Source: Parvibaculum sp041688015 (lineage in GTDB: Bacteria; Pseudomonadota; Alphaproteobacteria; Parvibaculales; Parvibaculaceae). Taken from it: 64,000 nt of DNA. Position 1 is the first letter of the stretch, and every line of letters starts with the position of its first letter. The stretch is from contig JBDNIY010000001.1 of NCBI GenBank assembly GCA_041688015.1, forward strand, positions 186,001 to 250,000. The letters run 5' to 3'. Positions 17,153 through 25,821 of this stretch are shown here, one piece after another. The position numbers and the translations under genes are program-made. The notes under the pieces were generated by a model. That model had not been told where the DNA came from and did no database searches. It saw only the letters and a list, made by a program, of their open reading frames with translations.

Positions 17153-18333
17153 TCAGGGTCGACCAGTTCACCGATGAAGTGCGCAACTTTCTCGATGAAA
17201 AGTTGACGCCGGAGCTTAAGCGCGCCGGAGAATTGTGCGCTGGCATCTATGCCGACCAGCCCGTTGCGCTGGAATGGCACCGCATATTGAACGAGCAGGG
17301 CTGGGCCGTGCCGGGCTGGCCCGTCGAATTTGGCGGCACAGGATGGTCGCTGGAACAACGGGCCATATTCCAGCATGAGCTAACGCTGGCTTCCGCTCCG
17401 ATCGTCAGCCCCAATTCGACGCGTATGGTGGGGCCGGTCGTTATCGCTTTCGGTACTGAAGACCAAAAGGCGCAATATTTGCCGAGAATTCGAAGCGGCG
17501 ACGATTGGTGGGCGCAGGGCTACTCCGAACCAGGCGCGGGCTCCGATCTTGCCTCGCTGCAGTGCCGTGCGGATCGCGATGGCGACGACTACGTCATCAA
17601 TGGTTCCAAGATATGGACAACCCACGCGCAATGGTCGAACAAGATGTTTTGTCTTGTCCGCACGCGCCGTGACGGCAAGCCGCAACAGGGCATTTCATTC
17701 CTTCTGTTCGACATAAACTTGCCGAGGATAACGATTAAGCCGCTGATTTCGATGTCGGGCGACCACGAGTTCAATGAGGTGTTTTTTGACAGTGCCCGCG
17801 TTCCTGTGTCGGGATTGCTGGGTGCGGAAAACGATGGTTGGACGGTCGCCAAATATCTGCTTCAGCATGAACGCGGCGGCACTTACGCACCGTCATTGAA
17901 AGTACGACTTCGAAAGCTGATGGCTTTTGTATCGGGCGGTGACGGTATCGGAACTCAGCTCGAGAATGATCCGGACTTCGCACGCAAGCTGGCGATGGCG
18001 GAGATCGAACTGGACGTTCTTGCCAGTTTTGAGCAGAAGCTATTTTCAGCAGCTAAATCCGGGGAATCAATCGGGGAAATGTCTTCTGCTCTCAAAGTTC
18101 GAGGTACAGAGATGCGCCAGCGGCTAACTGAGCTGGTTCTTGAGGCCGTGGCGTATTACGGATTTCCATATCAGCCGGATGTGCGGTCGATTGAAACACA
18201 AGCTGAGCCGGTCGGATCTGCGATGGCCGTGACGGCGCTGCCCCAATATCTGAATGACCGCGCCGCATCCATCTACGCCGGTTCCAATGAGATACAGCGG
18301 AACATTATGGCCAAGGTCGTCTTGGGTTTGTGA
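17149..18333 (+). CDS. Acyl-CoA dehydrogenase
   Basis: A 394-residue FAD-dependent acyl-CoA dehydrogenase. The segments GYSEPGAGSDLASL, the central DYVINGSKIWTTHAQ and the C-terminal ASIYAGSNEIQRNIMAKV are present. The last of these carries Ala in the position of the usual YEGT catalytic Glu, a feature seen in family branches acting on bulky or branched CoA esters. Like its paralogue at 6570 it therefore lacks the canonical base at that site. The ATG overlaps the distal stop of the interrupted hydratase gene. It closes the catabolic region; no further pathway gene follows. The substrate is unknown. Confidence 0.92.
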   Translation: MIRVDQFTDEVRNFLDEKLTPELKRAGELCAGIYADQPVALEWHRILNEQGWAVPGWPVEFGGTGWSLEQRAIFQHELTLASAPIVSPNSTRMVGPVVIAFGTEDQKAQYLPRIRSGDDWWAQGYSEPGAGSDLASLQCRADRDGDDYVINGSKIWTTHAQWSNKMFCLVRTRRDGKPQQGISFLLFDINLPRITIKPLISMSGDHEFNEVFFDSARVPVSGLLGAENDGWTVAKYLLQHERGGTYAPSLKVRLRKLMAFVSGGDGIGTQLENDPDFARKLAMAEIELDVLASFEQKLFSAAKSGESIGEMSSALKVRGTEMRQRLTELVLEAVAYYGFPYQPDVRSIETQAEPVGSAMAVTALPQYLNDRAASIYAGSNEIQRNIMAKVVLGL

Positions 18334-18849
18334 AGTCTGATGATGCTCGACGAGCGTGAGCAGCCGCAATGCCCCTCGGGGCATGGCATCGAATGCCGTA
18401 CGAAGTGTTGTGGCGCATTGATCTGAGCACTTAAAACTCCCCCAGATTTGAATAGATTTTGCCTTAAGATGAACTTGCCCCAACGGTCGGAACCGTCAGG
18501 CTAGTAAATCCCAATTTAACGTCATTGGCTAGACAGAGGGTTTTCCATGAAGAAGACGAAGTTCAGCGAACAGTAGGTAGCCTTCTAGGACAAATTCCGA
18601 ATTTACGCTTTGGGGAAGGAGCGAACGTTCAGATTTTCGGTAAAGTCAGGAACCCGTACTCATCCTCGCTCTCGTCGGTGCGCCAAGCAGGATGCGTCCC
18701 TTATGCGCGAGCCGAAATCAATATTCAGGGGCGCAAATCGAACTGAGAATCTTCCCTCAAGTGTCTGTTTCTTCGCTCGACTTGCTGCGCGAAGGAAGCG
18801 AACGTCTTGAACGCGAGCAGGGAGATTTGAACCCGCGGCGTGGCCTGGA
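18334..18849. other. Non-coding junction with insertion-sequence debris
   Basis: No intact gene is present. A compact hairpin (ATGCCCC and GGGGCAT, 18369-18384) follows the dehydrogenase gene. The start of an IS3-type OrfA is recognisable at 18547. The rest, to the leader of the DUF3489 gene, contains only short broken frames. This looks like an insertion junction between the catabolic region and the recombinase module. Confidence 0.5.
18547..18582 (+). mobile_element. IS3-family transposase OrfA, N-terminal relic
   Basis: ATG 18547 opens MKKTKFSEQ, then TAG, then VAF, which matches the very common start of IS3-family OrfA proteins (MKKTRFTEEQIAF) with Gln changed to an amber codon. Similarity ends within about 12 codons at another TAG. 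No terminal inverted repeats can be assigned. Confidence 0.6.
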
Positions 18850-18906
18850 CCTCGGTTCCGGGCTTTGGCTGGTGGAAGCGCTGGATATCCCGGCGCCTCA
18901 CCGAGG
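18850..18906 (+). promoter_or_regulatory. Structured 5' leader overlapping the ribosome site of the DUF3489 gene
   Basis: CCTCGGT (18850-18856) pairs perfectly with ACCGAGG (18900-18906), and inside it CCGGG (18858-18862) pairs with CCCGG (18889-18893). The closing strand of the outer helix contains GAGG, the first part of the Shine-Dalgarno GAGGAG in front of ATG 18915. The structure could therefore control translation of the module. This is inferred from pairing only. Confidence 0.5.
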
Positions 18907-18914
18907 AGCCAGCC

Positions 18915-19265
18915 ATGTCCAAAATTCAATCGGATTCAATTTCATCTGCCGACGAACTGTTAGTGGCCACTGCCGCTGTCCCGCGCCGGGTCCGTAGTGC
19001 AGACCGCGACGCAAAGACAAGATCCCCGAGTTCCGCTTTAAAGCCTGTGCCAACGACTGCGCAAGTCTCAAAGTCCGAGCAGGTTCTCAAACGGTTGCGC
19101 CGCAAGAAGGGGGCTTCGCTTGCCGAGTTGCAAGAAGCGACCGGGTGGCAGGCGCATAGTGTTCGGGGGTTTCTGTCAGGCACGGTAAAGAAGCGCATGG
19201 GGCTGCCGCTGCAGTCTGAGCAAAGCGAGAAGGGCGGGCGGCGGTATCTGATTGTCGCGAGCTAG
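18915..19265 (+). CDS. DUF3489 domain protein
   Basis: A 116-residue DUF3489 protein. The N-terminal 55 residues are low complexity (Ser, Ala, Thr, Pro, basic). The C-terminal half is a winged-helix-like domain with the signature LRRKKGASLAELQEATGWQ and SVRGFLSGTVKKRMGL, suggesting DNA binding. ATG 18915 follows GAGGAGCC. In alphaproteobacteria this gene is often followed by a DUF2924 gene and a large serine recombinase, exactly the order here, so it is likely part of that mobile module, perhaps as a regulator or accessory of recombination. The precise role is not established. Confidence 0.85.
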   Translation: MSKIQSDSISSADELLVATAAVPRRVRSADRDAKTRSPSSALKPVPTTAQVSKSEQVLKRLRRKKGASLAELQEATGWQAHSVRGFLSGTVKKRMGLPLQSEQSEKGGRRYLIVAS

Positions 19266-19269
19266 ATTG

Positions 19270-19728
19270 ATGTCGCACTGCGATTTGCATACCGGTCAAC
19301 TGGCCGAACTCGGCAACCTTGATACGTCTTCTCTGAGAGCACTTTAGGCCAAACTTTTGAAGACGGAACCCGGTACCCGGATCAGCCGCGATGTGCTGAT
19401 CCGGGCCATCGCCTGGGAGATGCAGGCTCAGAAGAGGGGAGGGTTTGCTAAATCCGCTAAACGCGCCTTGTTGCGCCATGCCGACGAAGTCGGGGCGTCA
19501 GGGGCTGTGTCTCTGACTTCTGCTGTCGATCATAAGCCTGGCACGCGGCTGATCCGCGAGTGGCAGGGCAAGGTGCATGAGGTCATCATGCTGGATGATG
19601 GCTATCTGTGGCGAGGAGAGCGGCACCGATCGCTTTCCGGCATTGCTCGGGCGATCACGGGGACCAGATGGTCTGGCCCGCGGTTCTTCGGGATAGAGGT
19701 GAGAGCGAAGGGTAGGGAGAATGGCTAG
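19270..19728 (+). pseudogene. DUF2924 protein interrupted by an in-frame TAG
   Basis: A DUF2924 protein of about 152 codons. ATG 19270 opens an N-terminal helix (QLAELGNLDTSSLRAL) that is cut by TAG at 19345-19347. The same frame then continues with AKLLKTEPGTRISRDVLIR and the family core TRLIREWQGKVHEVIML and WRGERHRSLSGIARAITGTRWSG to a stop at 19726-19728. The interrupted codon corresponds to a Trp that is common in the family (LRALW). Re-initiation at TTG 19357 would give a 123-residue core and may preserve function. The stop overlaps the start of the recombinase gene. DUF2924 proteins accompany recombinases of this type; their biochemical role is unknown. Confidence 0.8.
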
Positions 19729-21443
19729 AGACCTTCAACCGCCTCGAACTCGCTGTGCGATCTATACGCGCAAGTCATCAGAGGAGGGGCTTGAACAGGC
19801 CTTCAACTCGCTTCACGCCCAGCGGGAAGCGAGTTGAAGCCTATATCATGAGCCAGCGCCATGAAGGCTGGACAGCTATCCCAACGCTTTACGATGATGG
19901 CGGCTTCTCAGGTGGAACGCTGGAGCGACCCGCCCTAAGGGGATTGTTAGCCGAGATCAAGGCGGGGCAGGTCGATGTGGTGGTGGTCCACAAAATCGAC
20001 CGACTGACGCGCTCGCTCTTTGACTTTGCCAAGATCGTCGAGATCTTTGACGCGCAGAAAGTCTCGTTCGTTTCTGTGACCCAGTCCTTCAATATGACGA
20101 CATCGATGGGGAGGTTAACGCTCAACGTGCTTCTTTCCTTTGCCCAGTTCGAACGGGAGGTCACCGGAGAGCGCATTCGCGACAAGGTTGCGGCCTCAAA
20201 GAAGAAGGGCATGTGGATGGGGGGCAATGTGCCCTTGGGCTATGACATCAAGGATCGCAAGCTCGCCATCAATGAAAGTGAAGCCAAGATCGTTAGAATG
20301 ATCTTCGATCTCTATCAAAAGCTCGGATCTGTCCGAAAGCTCAAGGTCGAGGTTGACCGCCTCGACCTCAGGACCAAAGCACGATCATCAGACAAACCTG
20401 ACAAGGCACATGATGGCCTGCCATTCCGGATAGGCCATCTCTATACGATCTTGCGAAACCCTCTCTATCTCGGGCAGGTCCATCACAAGGGTGAGACCTA
20501 CGAGGGTGAACACCCCGCGATCATCAGCAAAGACATATGGGACAGGGCACAGGAACAATTATCTACCAATGCCGTGTCACGACGATCTGGCCATTCATCG
20601 ACGGAGCCAAGCCTGCTCGCTGGGCTGATCTATGATGGCAACGGTGAAAAACTGACACCGACCCATGCTGTGAAGAGTGGCAAACGATATCGCTACTACA
20701 TCGCCAACAAGCTCATCGCTGGACGAGACGCTAAGCCCGAGGTTGGGCTTCGGCTTCCCGCGCATGAAATCGAGGGTCATGTCGTTCAGGCGATCTGCCG
20801 CTTTCTGGCTGATCCACAAAGGCTCAGCAACGCCCTCAGTCAGAATGACGAGCTACCCTCAACTCAAATCAAGATGCTCGCCACGGCCAAAAGCCTGAGC
20901 GAGGAACTTGCTGACGAGACAAGTCCCGATCGTTATCTGACGATCCGTGAATTGATCCAGGAGGTGAGGGTGTTGGAAGGCAGCATCCGCTTGGCGCTTG
21001 ATCGAAGGTCGCTGGAGCAGCGATTGGGGGTCGTCGGTGAAGCACAACAATCCAGCGGTGATACCGGATCAGCCCTGAACCCAATCGTCTTGGAACTATC
21101 TGCTGAACTAAAGCGACTAGGCAGGGAAAAGAGGTTAGTAGTTACCGCTCATGCGCCGGACCGCAATCCGGATCCAGTTTTGATTAAAGCGATCGCGCGA
21201 GCGCATCGCTGGTTCGAGATGCTGAAAACTGGCCAGGTCTCGTCAATCACCGAAATAGCAAAACGCGAGAACACGCCGCGCACTTATACGAGCCGGATTA
21301 TCCCGCTCGCCTTCCTGGCTCCCGACATCACGGTGGCCATTCTTGACGGTCGCCAGCCGATAGAGCTGACGCTTGATCATCTGCTAAATGTCATGCCGCT
21401 TCCACTCGGTTGGGAAGAGCAGCGTAGGGTCCTTGGTCTTTAG
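19721..21443 (+). pseudogene. Large serine recombinase with frameshift near the N-terminus
   Basis: A resolvase/invertase-type large serine recombinase of about 570 codons. ATG 19721 reads CAIYTRKSSEEGLEQAFNS with the catalytic Ser of the YxRxS motif, then hits TGA at 19835-19837. One surplus base around 19830 shifts the rest into another frame. That frame runs unbroken from VEAYIMSQRHEGW through FSGGTLERPALRGLL, KIDRLTRSL, the recombinase domain (about residues 170-280), a degenerate zinc-ribbon region (SLLAGLIYDGNGEKL), and a C-terminal helix-turn-helix with RTYTSRIIPLAFLAP. Without the first 38 codons the product lacks its nucleophile, so it is likely inactive as sequenced. It completes the DUF3489-DUF2924-recombinase module next to tRNA-Gln. 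Confidence 0.85.
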
Positions 21444-21680
21444 ACTGAATTTATGCGCTCAGCACGATGACGTTTGGGCAAAGACCTGCATCGAGAGCGC
21501 AACAAAACTGTCTGAAGCCGCATCGCAATTGCCGCGACTGCCACTTCGAAACCAGGCTCCAGAGCAGAACAGTCAAAAAGGCTCCAGTTCTGCGGGGAGC
21601 TGGCCAGTTCAGTGGCACTCGGCCCTGCATCAGTCCCTCTATGTCTTTGAATTGTCGAGGTTATATCCGGTGTGCGGAGA

Positions 21681-21699
21681 TCTGCTCATAAAGAGCAGA
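21681..21699. repeat. 7-bp stem-loop between recombinase relic and tRNA-Gln
   Basis: TCTGCTC (21681-21687) and GAGCAGA (21693-21699) flank ATAAA, five bases from the CCA end of the tRNA gene. It could be a processing or termination hairpin of the tRNA transcript, or part of the module boundary. The remaining 21444-21680 stretch has no recognisable gene. Confidence 0.5.
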
Positions 21700-21704
21700 C
21701 TGGC

Positions 21705-21778
21705 TGGCTGGGGGACTAGGATTCGAACCTAGATAGGCAGAGTCAGAGTCTGCAGTCCTACCATTAGACGATCCCCCA
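21705..21778 (-). tRNA. tRNA-Gln (anticodon CTG)
   Basis: Read on the minus strand, the acceptor stem is TGGGGGA paired with TCCCCCA, followed by G and an encoded CCA. The D arm is GTCT-AATGGTA-GGAC. The anticodon arm GCAGA/TCTGC encloses a seven-base loop CTCTGAC with anticodon CTG. The T arm has the TTCGAAT loop with CTAGG/CCTAG pairing. All four helices close, and the start TGGGGGATCGTCTAATGG is characteristic of bacterial tRNA-Gln. It marks the return to conserved chromosome after the recombinase module. Confidence 0.96.
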
Positions 21779-22002
21779 AGCGTGAAGCCATTGATGCTCG
21801 ACGGGCCTGAGAATCTGGGGCCTTGAGCGGCTTGGACGCGCGGAAACTAGTCAGGCCGAGAGCGCACGTCAACTGTCTGTCGTGTGTTCGTCTTTACCCG
21901 AGGGCTCAACCTGTTAAGCTTGGCCCAACTGAAAAGATAAGGAGCCCGGTTGGAGGCGCTGCCCTAAGGGGTTTTTCGCTGCTTCCCGGGTCTTGGTCTA
22001 CC

Positions 22003-23475
22003 GTGCACCCAGAAGGTGACAAAGGTGCGGGAGGGCCGTCGGAGCCTCCCGTTTCCGATGCTGGCCGGGGCGATCTCGCTTCATCCTCGGCCGAAACCGG
22101 CTCACAAAAACAAACGCCCCCCAAACGGCGTCGGCGGAGCCGTGCGCGCCGGAAAGCTGCAAAAAAGGCGCGGGCAGCACAAGCGGCATTGACGGATCAG
22201 GCTCAAGCGCCACAGAGCGAGCCGCTGTCCCAATCGCAAATTCAGCCCGATGCCGCTCAGAGTCCCGATACCGCCCAGAGTGGTGGCAAAGCGGTATCGA
22301 GCGACAACGGGGATGCGGACCGCATAAACGGCGCAGGGCGGAACGGGCAGATACGGCCTGCGCAGACCCCAACGGGCACGCGTGAAGGCCAAGCTCCAAA
22401 CGGGCCGCTCTATGGGGCGCTTGACCTCGGCACGAACAATTGCCGGTTGCTGATCGCGCGGCGCACGCGCGAAGGTTTCCGGGTGGTGGACGCTTATTCG
22501 CGCATTGTGCGGCTCGGCGAGGGGCTAAGCGCTCGCGGCGCACTGGGCGATGAGGCGATGGCACGCTCCATCGAGGCGCTGAAAATCTGCGCCGACAAGA
22601 TGGAACGGCGCGGCGTCACGCACTCGCGTCTGATTGCCACGGAAGCCTGCCGGGCAGCGGCCAATGGTGCGGAGTTCATCACGCGGGTGCAGGCCGAGGC
22701 CGGGCTGGCGCTGGAGGTGGTGTCGAACGAGGACGAAGCACGTCTCGCGGTGGCCGGTTGTGCGCCGCTGCTGGACCGGGCCTGCCGTTCAGCGCTAGTC
22801 TTCGATATTGGCGGCGGTTCAACGGAGTTGATCTGGGTCAGCATGGCTAAAGCAGTCAACGGCGCGGACGATCCGCGTCAGGCGATGCAGCAAAAGCCGC
22901 TGATCGAAGACTGGATTTCGTTGCCCTGCGGCGTTGTCACACTGGCCGAACGATATGGCGGTGTCGAGGTGTTGCCAAATGTGTACGCGCAGATGGTGGC
23001 CGAAGTGGCAGCGCGCGTGGAGCCTTTCGTGGCGCGACTGCGTGGCGCACGCGAGGCGCTGGGGGGCGATTTTCATTTGTTGGGTACGTCGGGCACAGTA
23101 ACGACAATTGCCGGTGTGCATCTCGGCCTGCCCCGCTATGACCGGGCGCGCGTCGATGGTATATGGATCACGCCGGCAAATGTAGAGGCCGTGACGCGGG
23201 ATTTGTTGGCCATGTCTTACAAGGAGCGCGCGTCGCACCCTTGCGTGGGGCGTGAACGTGCCGATCTGGTGCTGGCGGGCTGCGCCATTTTTGAGGCGAT
23301 CTCACAGGCTTGGCCGTCTGAGCGATTGCGTGTCGCCGACAGAGGGTTGCGCGAAGGCATCCTTCTGTCATTGATGGAGAGCGATGGGGGCCGCGGCAAA
23401 CGGCGACGTCGGCGGCGCAAAGGCGCGAAACGGCACGACTACCCCGTCCAAGCGCGTCCCGAAGGAACAGCCTGA
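22003..23475 (+). CDS. Ppx/GppA family phosphatase (exopolyphosphatase-like)
   Basis: An ASKHA-fold phosphatase acting on polyphosphate and/or pppGpp. The catalytic core starts at YGALDLGTNNCRLLIA (about residue 138), with the second phosphate loop VFDIGGGSTEL about 130 residues later and LLGTSGTVTTIAGV further on. The core is framed by unusual basic tails: an N-terminal extension rich in Arg, Lys, Ala and Gln (KRRRRSRARRKAAKKARA) and a C-terminal KRRRRRRKGAKR, suggesting contact with nucleic acid or polyanion. GTG 22003 is the first plausible start after the stable-looking upstream region, but the exact start is uncertain. Its TGA overlaps the rlmE ATG, an arrangement common in alphaproteobacteria. 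Confidence 0.88.
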   Translation: MHPEGDKGAGGPSEPPVSDAGRGDLASSSAETGSQKQTPPKRRRRSRARRKAAKKARAAQAALTDQAQAPQSEPLSQSQIQPDAAQSPDTAQSGGKAVSSDNGDADRINGAGRNGQIRPAQTPTGTREGQAPNGPLYGALDLGTNNCRLLIARRTREGFRVVDAYSRIVRLGEGLSARGALGDEAMARSIEALKICADKMERRGVTHSRLIATEACRAAANGAEFITRVQAEAGLALEVVSNEDEARLAVAGCAPLLDRACRSALVFDIGGGSTELIWVSMAKAVNGADDPRQAMQQKPLIEDWISLPCGVVTLAERYGGVEVLPNVYAQMVAEVAARVEPFVARLRGAREALGGDFHLLGTSGTVTTIAGVHLGLPRYDRARVDGIWITPANVEAVTRDLLAMSYKERASHPCVGRERADLVLAGCAIFEAISQAWPSERLRVADRGLREGILLSLMESDGGRGKRRRRRRKGAKRHDYPVQARPEGTA

Positions 23476-24203
23476 TGAGCGACCAGAAGAAAACCACAGG
23501 GCCGGGTGTCGGCGAGCGCAAGCTGCATGTGCGTGTGAAGACCGCTAAGAAACGCACTGTGTCGCAAGTGCGCTGGCTGGAGCGCCAGCTGAACGACCCT
23601 TACGTCGCCGCTGCTAAGCGCGACGGCTTTCGCTCGCGCTCGGCCTATAAAATTCAAGAAATTGACGACAGGTATCACTTCCTCAAACCCGGTGGTCGGG
23701 TGGTTGATCTGGGGGCAGCACCCGGCGGCTGGTGCCAGATCTCGGTGGTGCGCACCCATGCGCAGGACGGGCGCGGCGCAAAGCAGGGCCGCGTGATCGG
23801 TGTCGATATGGGCAATATGGCTGAACTGCCGGGCTGCACAGTGATGAAGCTCGATTTTCTCGAAGAAGGCGCTGATACGAAGATCAAGGACGTGCTGGGC
23901 GGCGAGGCTGATGTGGTGCTGTCTGACATGGCGGCCCATGCGACGGGGCATCGCCAGACCGACCATCTGAAAATTATGGCGCTCTGCGAGGCAGCGGCTG
24001 ACTTTGCAATCGATGTGCTCAGCGAAGGCGGAACCTATTGTGCCAAGGTGCTTCGCGGCGGCACGGAGGGCGAATTGCTGGCTTTGTTGAAACGCCATTT
24101 CCAGACGGTCCGCCATGTCAAACCCAAGGCTAGCCGCGCCGATTCGGCTGAAATGTATGTGTTAGCTCAAGGGTTTCGACGTTTGAGCGAAGAAACGGAA
24201 TGA
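23475..24203 (+). CDS. rlmE: 23S rRNA 2'-O-methyltransferase RlmE (FtsJ)
   Basis: A 242-residue S-adenosylmethionine-dependent methyltransferase that methylates the ribose of U2552 in 23S rRNA. SRSAYKIQEID carries the first catalytic Lys, VVDLGAAPGGWCQ is the AdoMet-binding loop, LSDMAAHATG contains the catalytic Asp, VLRGGTEGEL follows the second Lys (YCAKV), and KPKASRADSAEMYVLAQGF closes the K-D-K-E set. The N-terminal 40 residues are basic, as usual in alphaproteobacterial RlmE. It overlaps the upstream phosphatase gene by one base (TGATG) and is followed by a strong hairpin. Confidence 0.97.
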   Translation: MSDQKKTTGPGVGERKLHVRVKTAKKRTVSQVRWLERQLNDPYVAAAKRDGFRSRSAYKIQEIDDRYHFLKPGGRVVDLGAAPGGWCQISVVRTHAQDGRGAKQGRVIGVDMGNMAELPGCTVMKLDFLEEGADTKIKDVLGGEADVVLSDMAAHATGHRQTDHLKIMALCEAAADFAIDVLSEGGTYCAKVLRGGTEGELLALLKRHFQTVRHVKPKASRADSAEMYVLAQGFRRLSEETE

Positions 24204-24210
24204 GGCGAGA

Positions 24211-24251
24211 TGATTGGCCGGAGGCGACCAAATCCTGCCTGCGGCCAATCA
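24211..24251 (+). terminator. Terminator-like hairpin after rlmE
   Basis: A perfect 10-bp inverted repeat (TGATTGGCCG at 24211-24220 and CGGCCAATCA at 24242-24251) encloses an inner AGGC/GCCT helix. It starts eight bases after the rlmE stop. There is no long T-run, so it may be a Rho-dependent or processing element. Confidence 0.6.
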
Positions 24252-24339
24252 CCATTTGCAATCTTCAGCAAGAGTGTTAGAAGCCACCGTCAACACATTA
24301 TGACGCGCCGCAAGTCGTTGGCGCCTGGAGGTTGACACC

Positions 24340-25800
24340 ATGTTCCGTGAAGCATTGACGTTCGATGACGTACTCCTGCTCCCGGCAGCTTCCTCCATAT
24401 TACCCAGCCAAGCCAACACCCGAACGCGCCTTACGCGCTCAATTAGCCTCGGTATTCCGCTGATTTCAGCGGCGATGGACACAGTGACCGAAGGACGCCT
24501 TGCCATTGCCATGGCGCAAGCCGGCGGCATTGGCGTTCTCCACCGTAACATGACGCCAGATCAGCAGGCCGCCGAGGTGCGGATGGTCAAAAAGTTTGAA
24601 AGCGGCATGGTGGTAAACCCCGTCACCATTGGGCCGAACGCCACACTGGCTGATGCCTTCACGCTAATGGAACACCACGGCATCACCGGCATTCCGGTCG
24701 TCGAAGATAATGGCAAACTGGCGGGCATTTTGACTAACCGCGACGTGCGCTTTGCTACCAATATGGCCGAGCCCGTGCGCAACCTGATGACGAAGGAAAG
24801 CCTTGTCACTGTAACTGACGGCGTGAGCCAGAGCGAAGCCAAGAAGCTGCTGCACAAGCACCGCATTGAAAAGCTGCTGGTAGTGGACGACGCCTATCGC
24901 TGCATTGGCCTCATCACGGTGAAGGACATCGAGAAGGCACAGCTTCATCCTAACTCCTGCAAGGATGATCAAGGCCGCTTGCGCGTCGCCGCTGCGACGA
25001 CGGTGGGCGACGATGGCTTTGAGCGTTCCGAAGCTTTGTTAGCTGCCGGGTGCGATGTCATCATCGTCGATACGGCGCATGGGCATTCCTCGCGCGTCGC
25101 CGAAGCGGTGCAGCGCATCAAGAAACTCTCCAACATGACGCAAGTGATTGCGGGCAATGTGGCGACCGGCGATGGTGCTAGGGCGTTGATCGATGCTGGC
25201 GCGGACGCGGTGAAAGTAGGCATTGGGCCCGGCTCGATCTGCACCACGCGCATCGTCGCGGGCATTGGTGTGCCGCAGCTCACCGCCATCATCGATGCAG
25301 TGGAAGTTGCGCGCAAAGCAGATGTGCCAGTGATCGCAGACGGTGGCATCAAGTTTTCCGGTGATCTGGCCAAGGCCATCGCGGCGGGCGCCGAATGCGC
25401 CATGATAGGTTCGCTGTTGGCGGGCACCGAAGAAAGCCCCGGCGACGTCTTCCTGTTTCAGGGTCGCTCATACAAAGCCTATCGTGGCATGGGCTCGGTG
25501 GGGGCCATGGCGCTGGGATCGGCTGACCGTTACTTCCAGCAAGACGTGAAAGATACGCTGAAGCTCGTGCCGGAAGGCGTTGAAGGGCAAGTCCCTTTTA
25601 AAGGTCCCGTCGGCACGGTTGTGCATCAACTCGTCGGCGGATTGCGTGCTGCTATGGGCTATACGGGCTCGGCAACGATTAAAGATTTTCAAGAACGCGC
25701 TAAATTCGTGCGTATATCCTCTGCCTCGCTGCGCGAAAGTCACGTCCATGACGTGACGATCACGCGCGAAGCGCCTAATTATCCCGGTATCGGCAGTTAA
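24340..25800 (+). CDS. guaB: IMP dehydrogenase
   Basis: A 486-residue IMP dehydrogenase, catalysing NAD-dependent oxidation of IMP to XMP, the first committed step of GMP synthesis. The TIM-barrel start LTFDDVLLLPA, two CBS domains (about residues 95-205, including HGITGIPVVEDNGKLAGIL), the catalytic loop GIGPGSICTTRIV with the nucleophilic Cys, and the flap GMGSVGAM are all intact. ATG 24340 follows GGAGG at good spacing. It is followed by rsmB, a TPR gene and guaA, so the two GMP-specific steps are close together, as in other alphaproteobacteria. Confidence 0.98.
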   Translation: MFREALTFDDVLLLPAASSILPSQANTRTRLTRSISLGIPLISAAMDTVTEGRLAIAMAQAGGIGVLHRNMTPDQQAAEVRMVKKFESGMVVNPVTIGPNATLADAFTLMEHHGITGIPVVEDNGKLAGILTNRDVRFATNMAEPVRNLMTKESLVTVTDGVSQSEAKKLLHKHRIEKLLVVDDAYRCIGLITVKDIEKAQLHPNSCKDDQGRLRVAAATTVGDDGFERSEALLAAGCDVIIVDTAHGHSSRVAEAVQRIKKLSNMTQVIAGNVATGDGARALIDAGADAVKVGIGPGSICTTRIVAGIGVPQLTAIIDAVEVARKADVPVIADGGIKFSGDLAKAIAAGAECAMIGSLLAGTEESPGDVFLFQGRSYKAYRGMGSVGAMALGSADRYFQQDVKDTLKLVPEGVEGQVPFKGPVGTVVHQLVGGLRAAMGYTGSATIKDFQERAKFVRISSASLRESHVHDVTITREAPNYPGIGS

Positions 25801-25821
25801 CTTCACCAGTCAGGCGGCACC

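Noticed and set aside
18800..18850. Sequence resembling a tRNA T arm (GGAGATTTGAACCCGCGG) before the DUF3489 leader
   Set aside because: The T stem has a mismatch, and no acceptor, anticodon or D arm can be folded around it.
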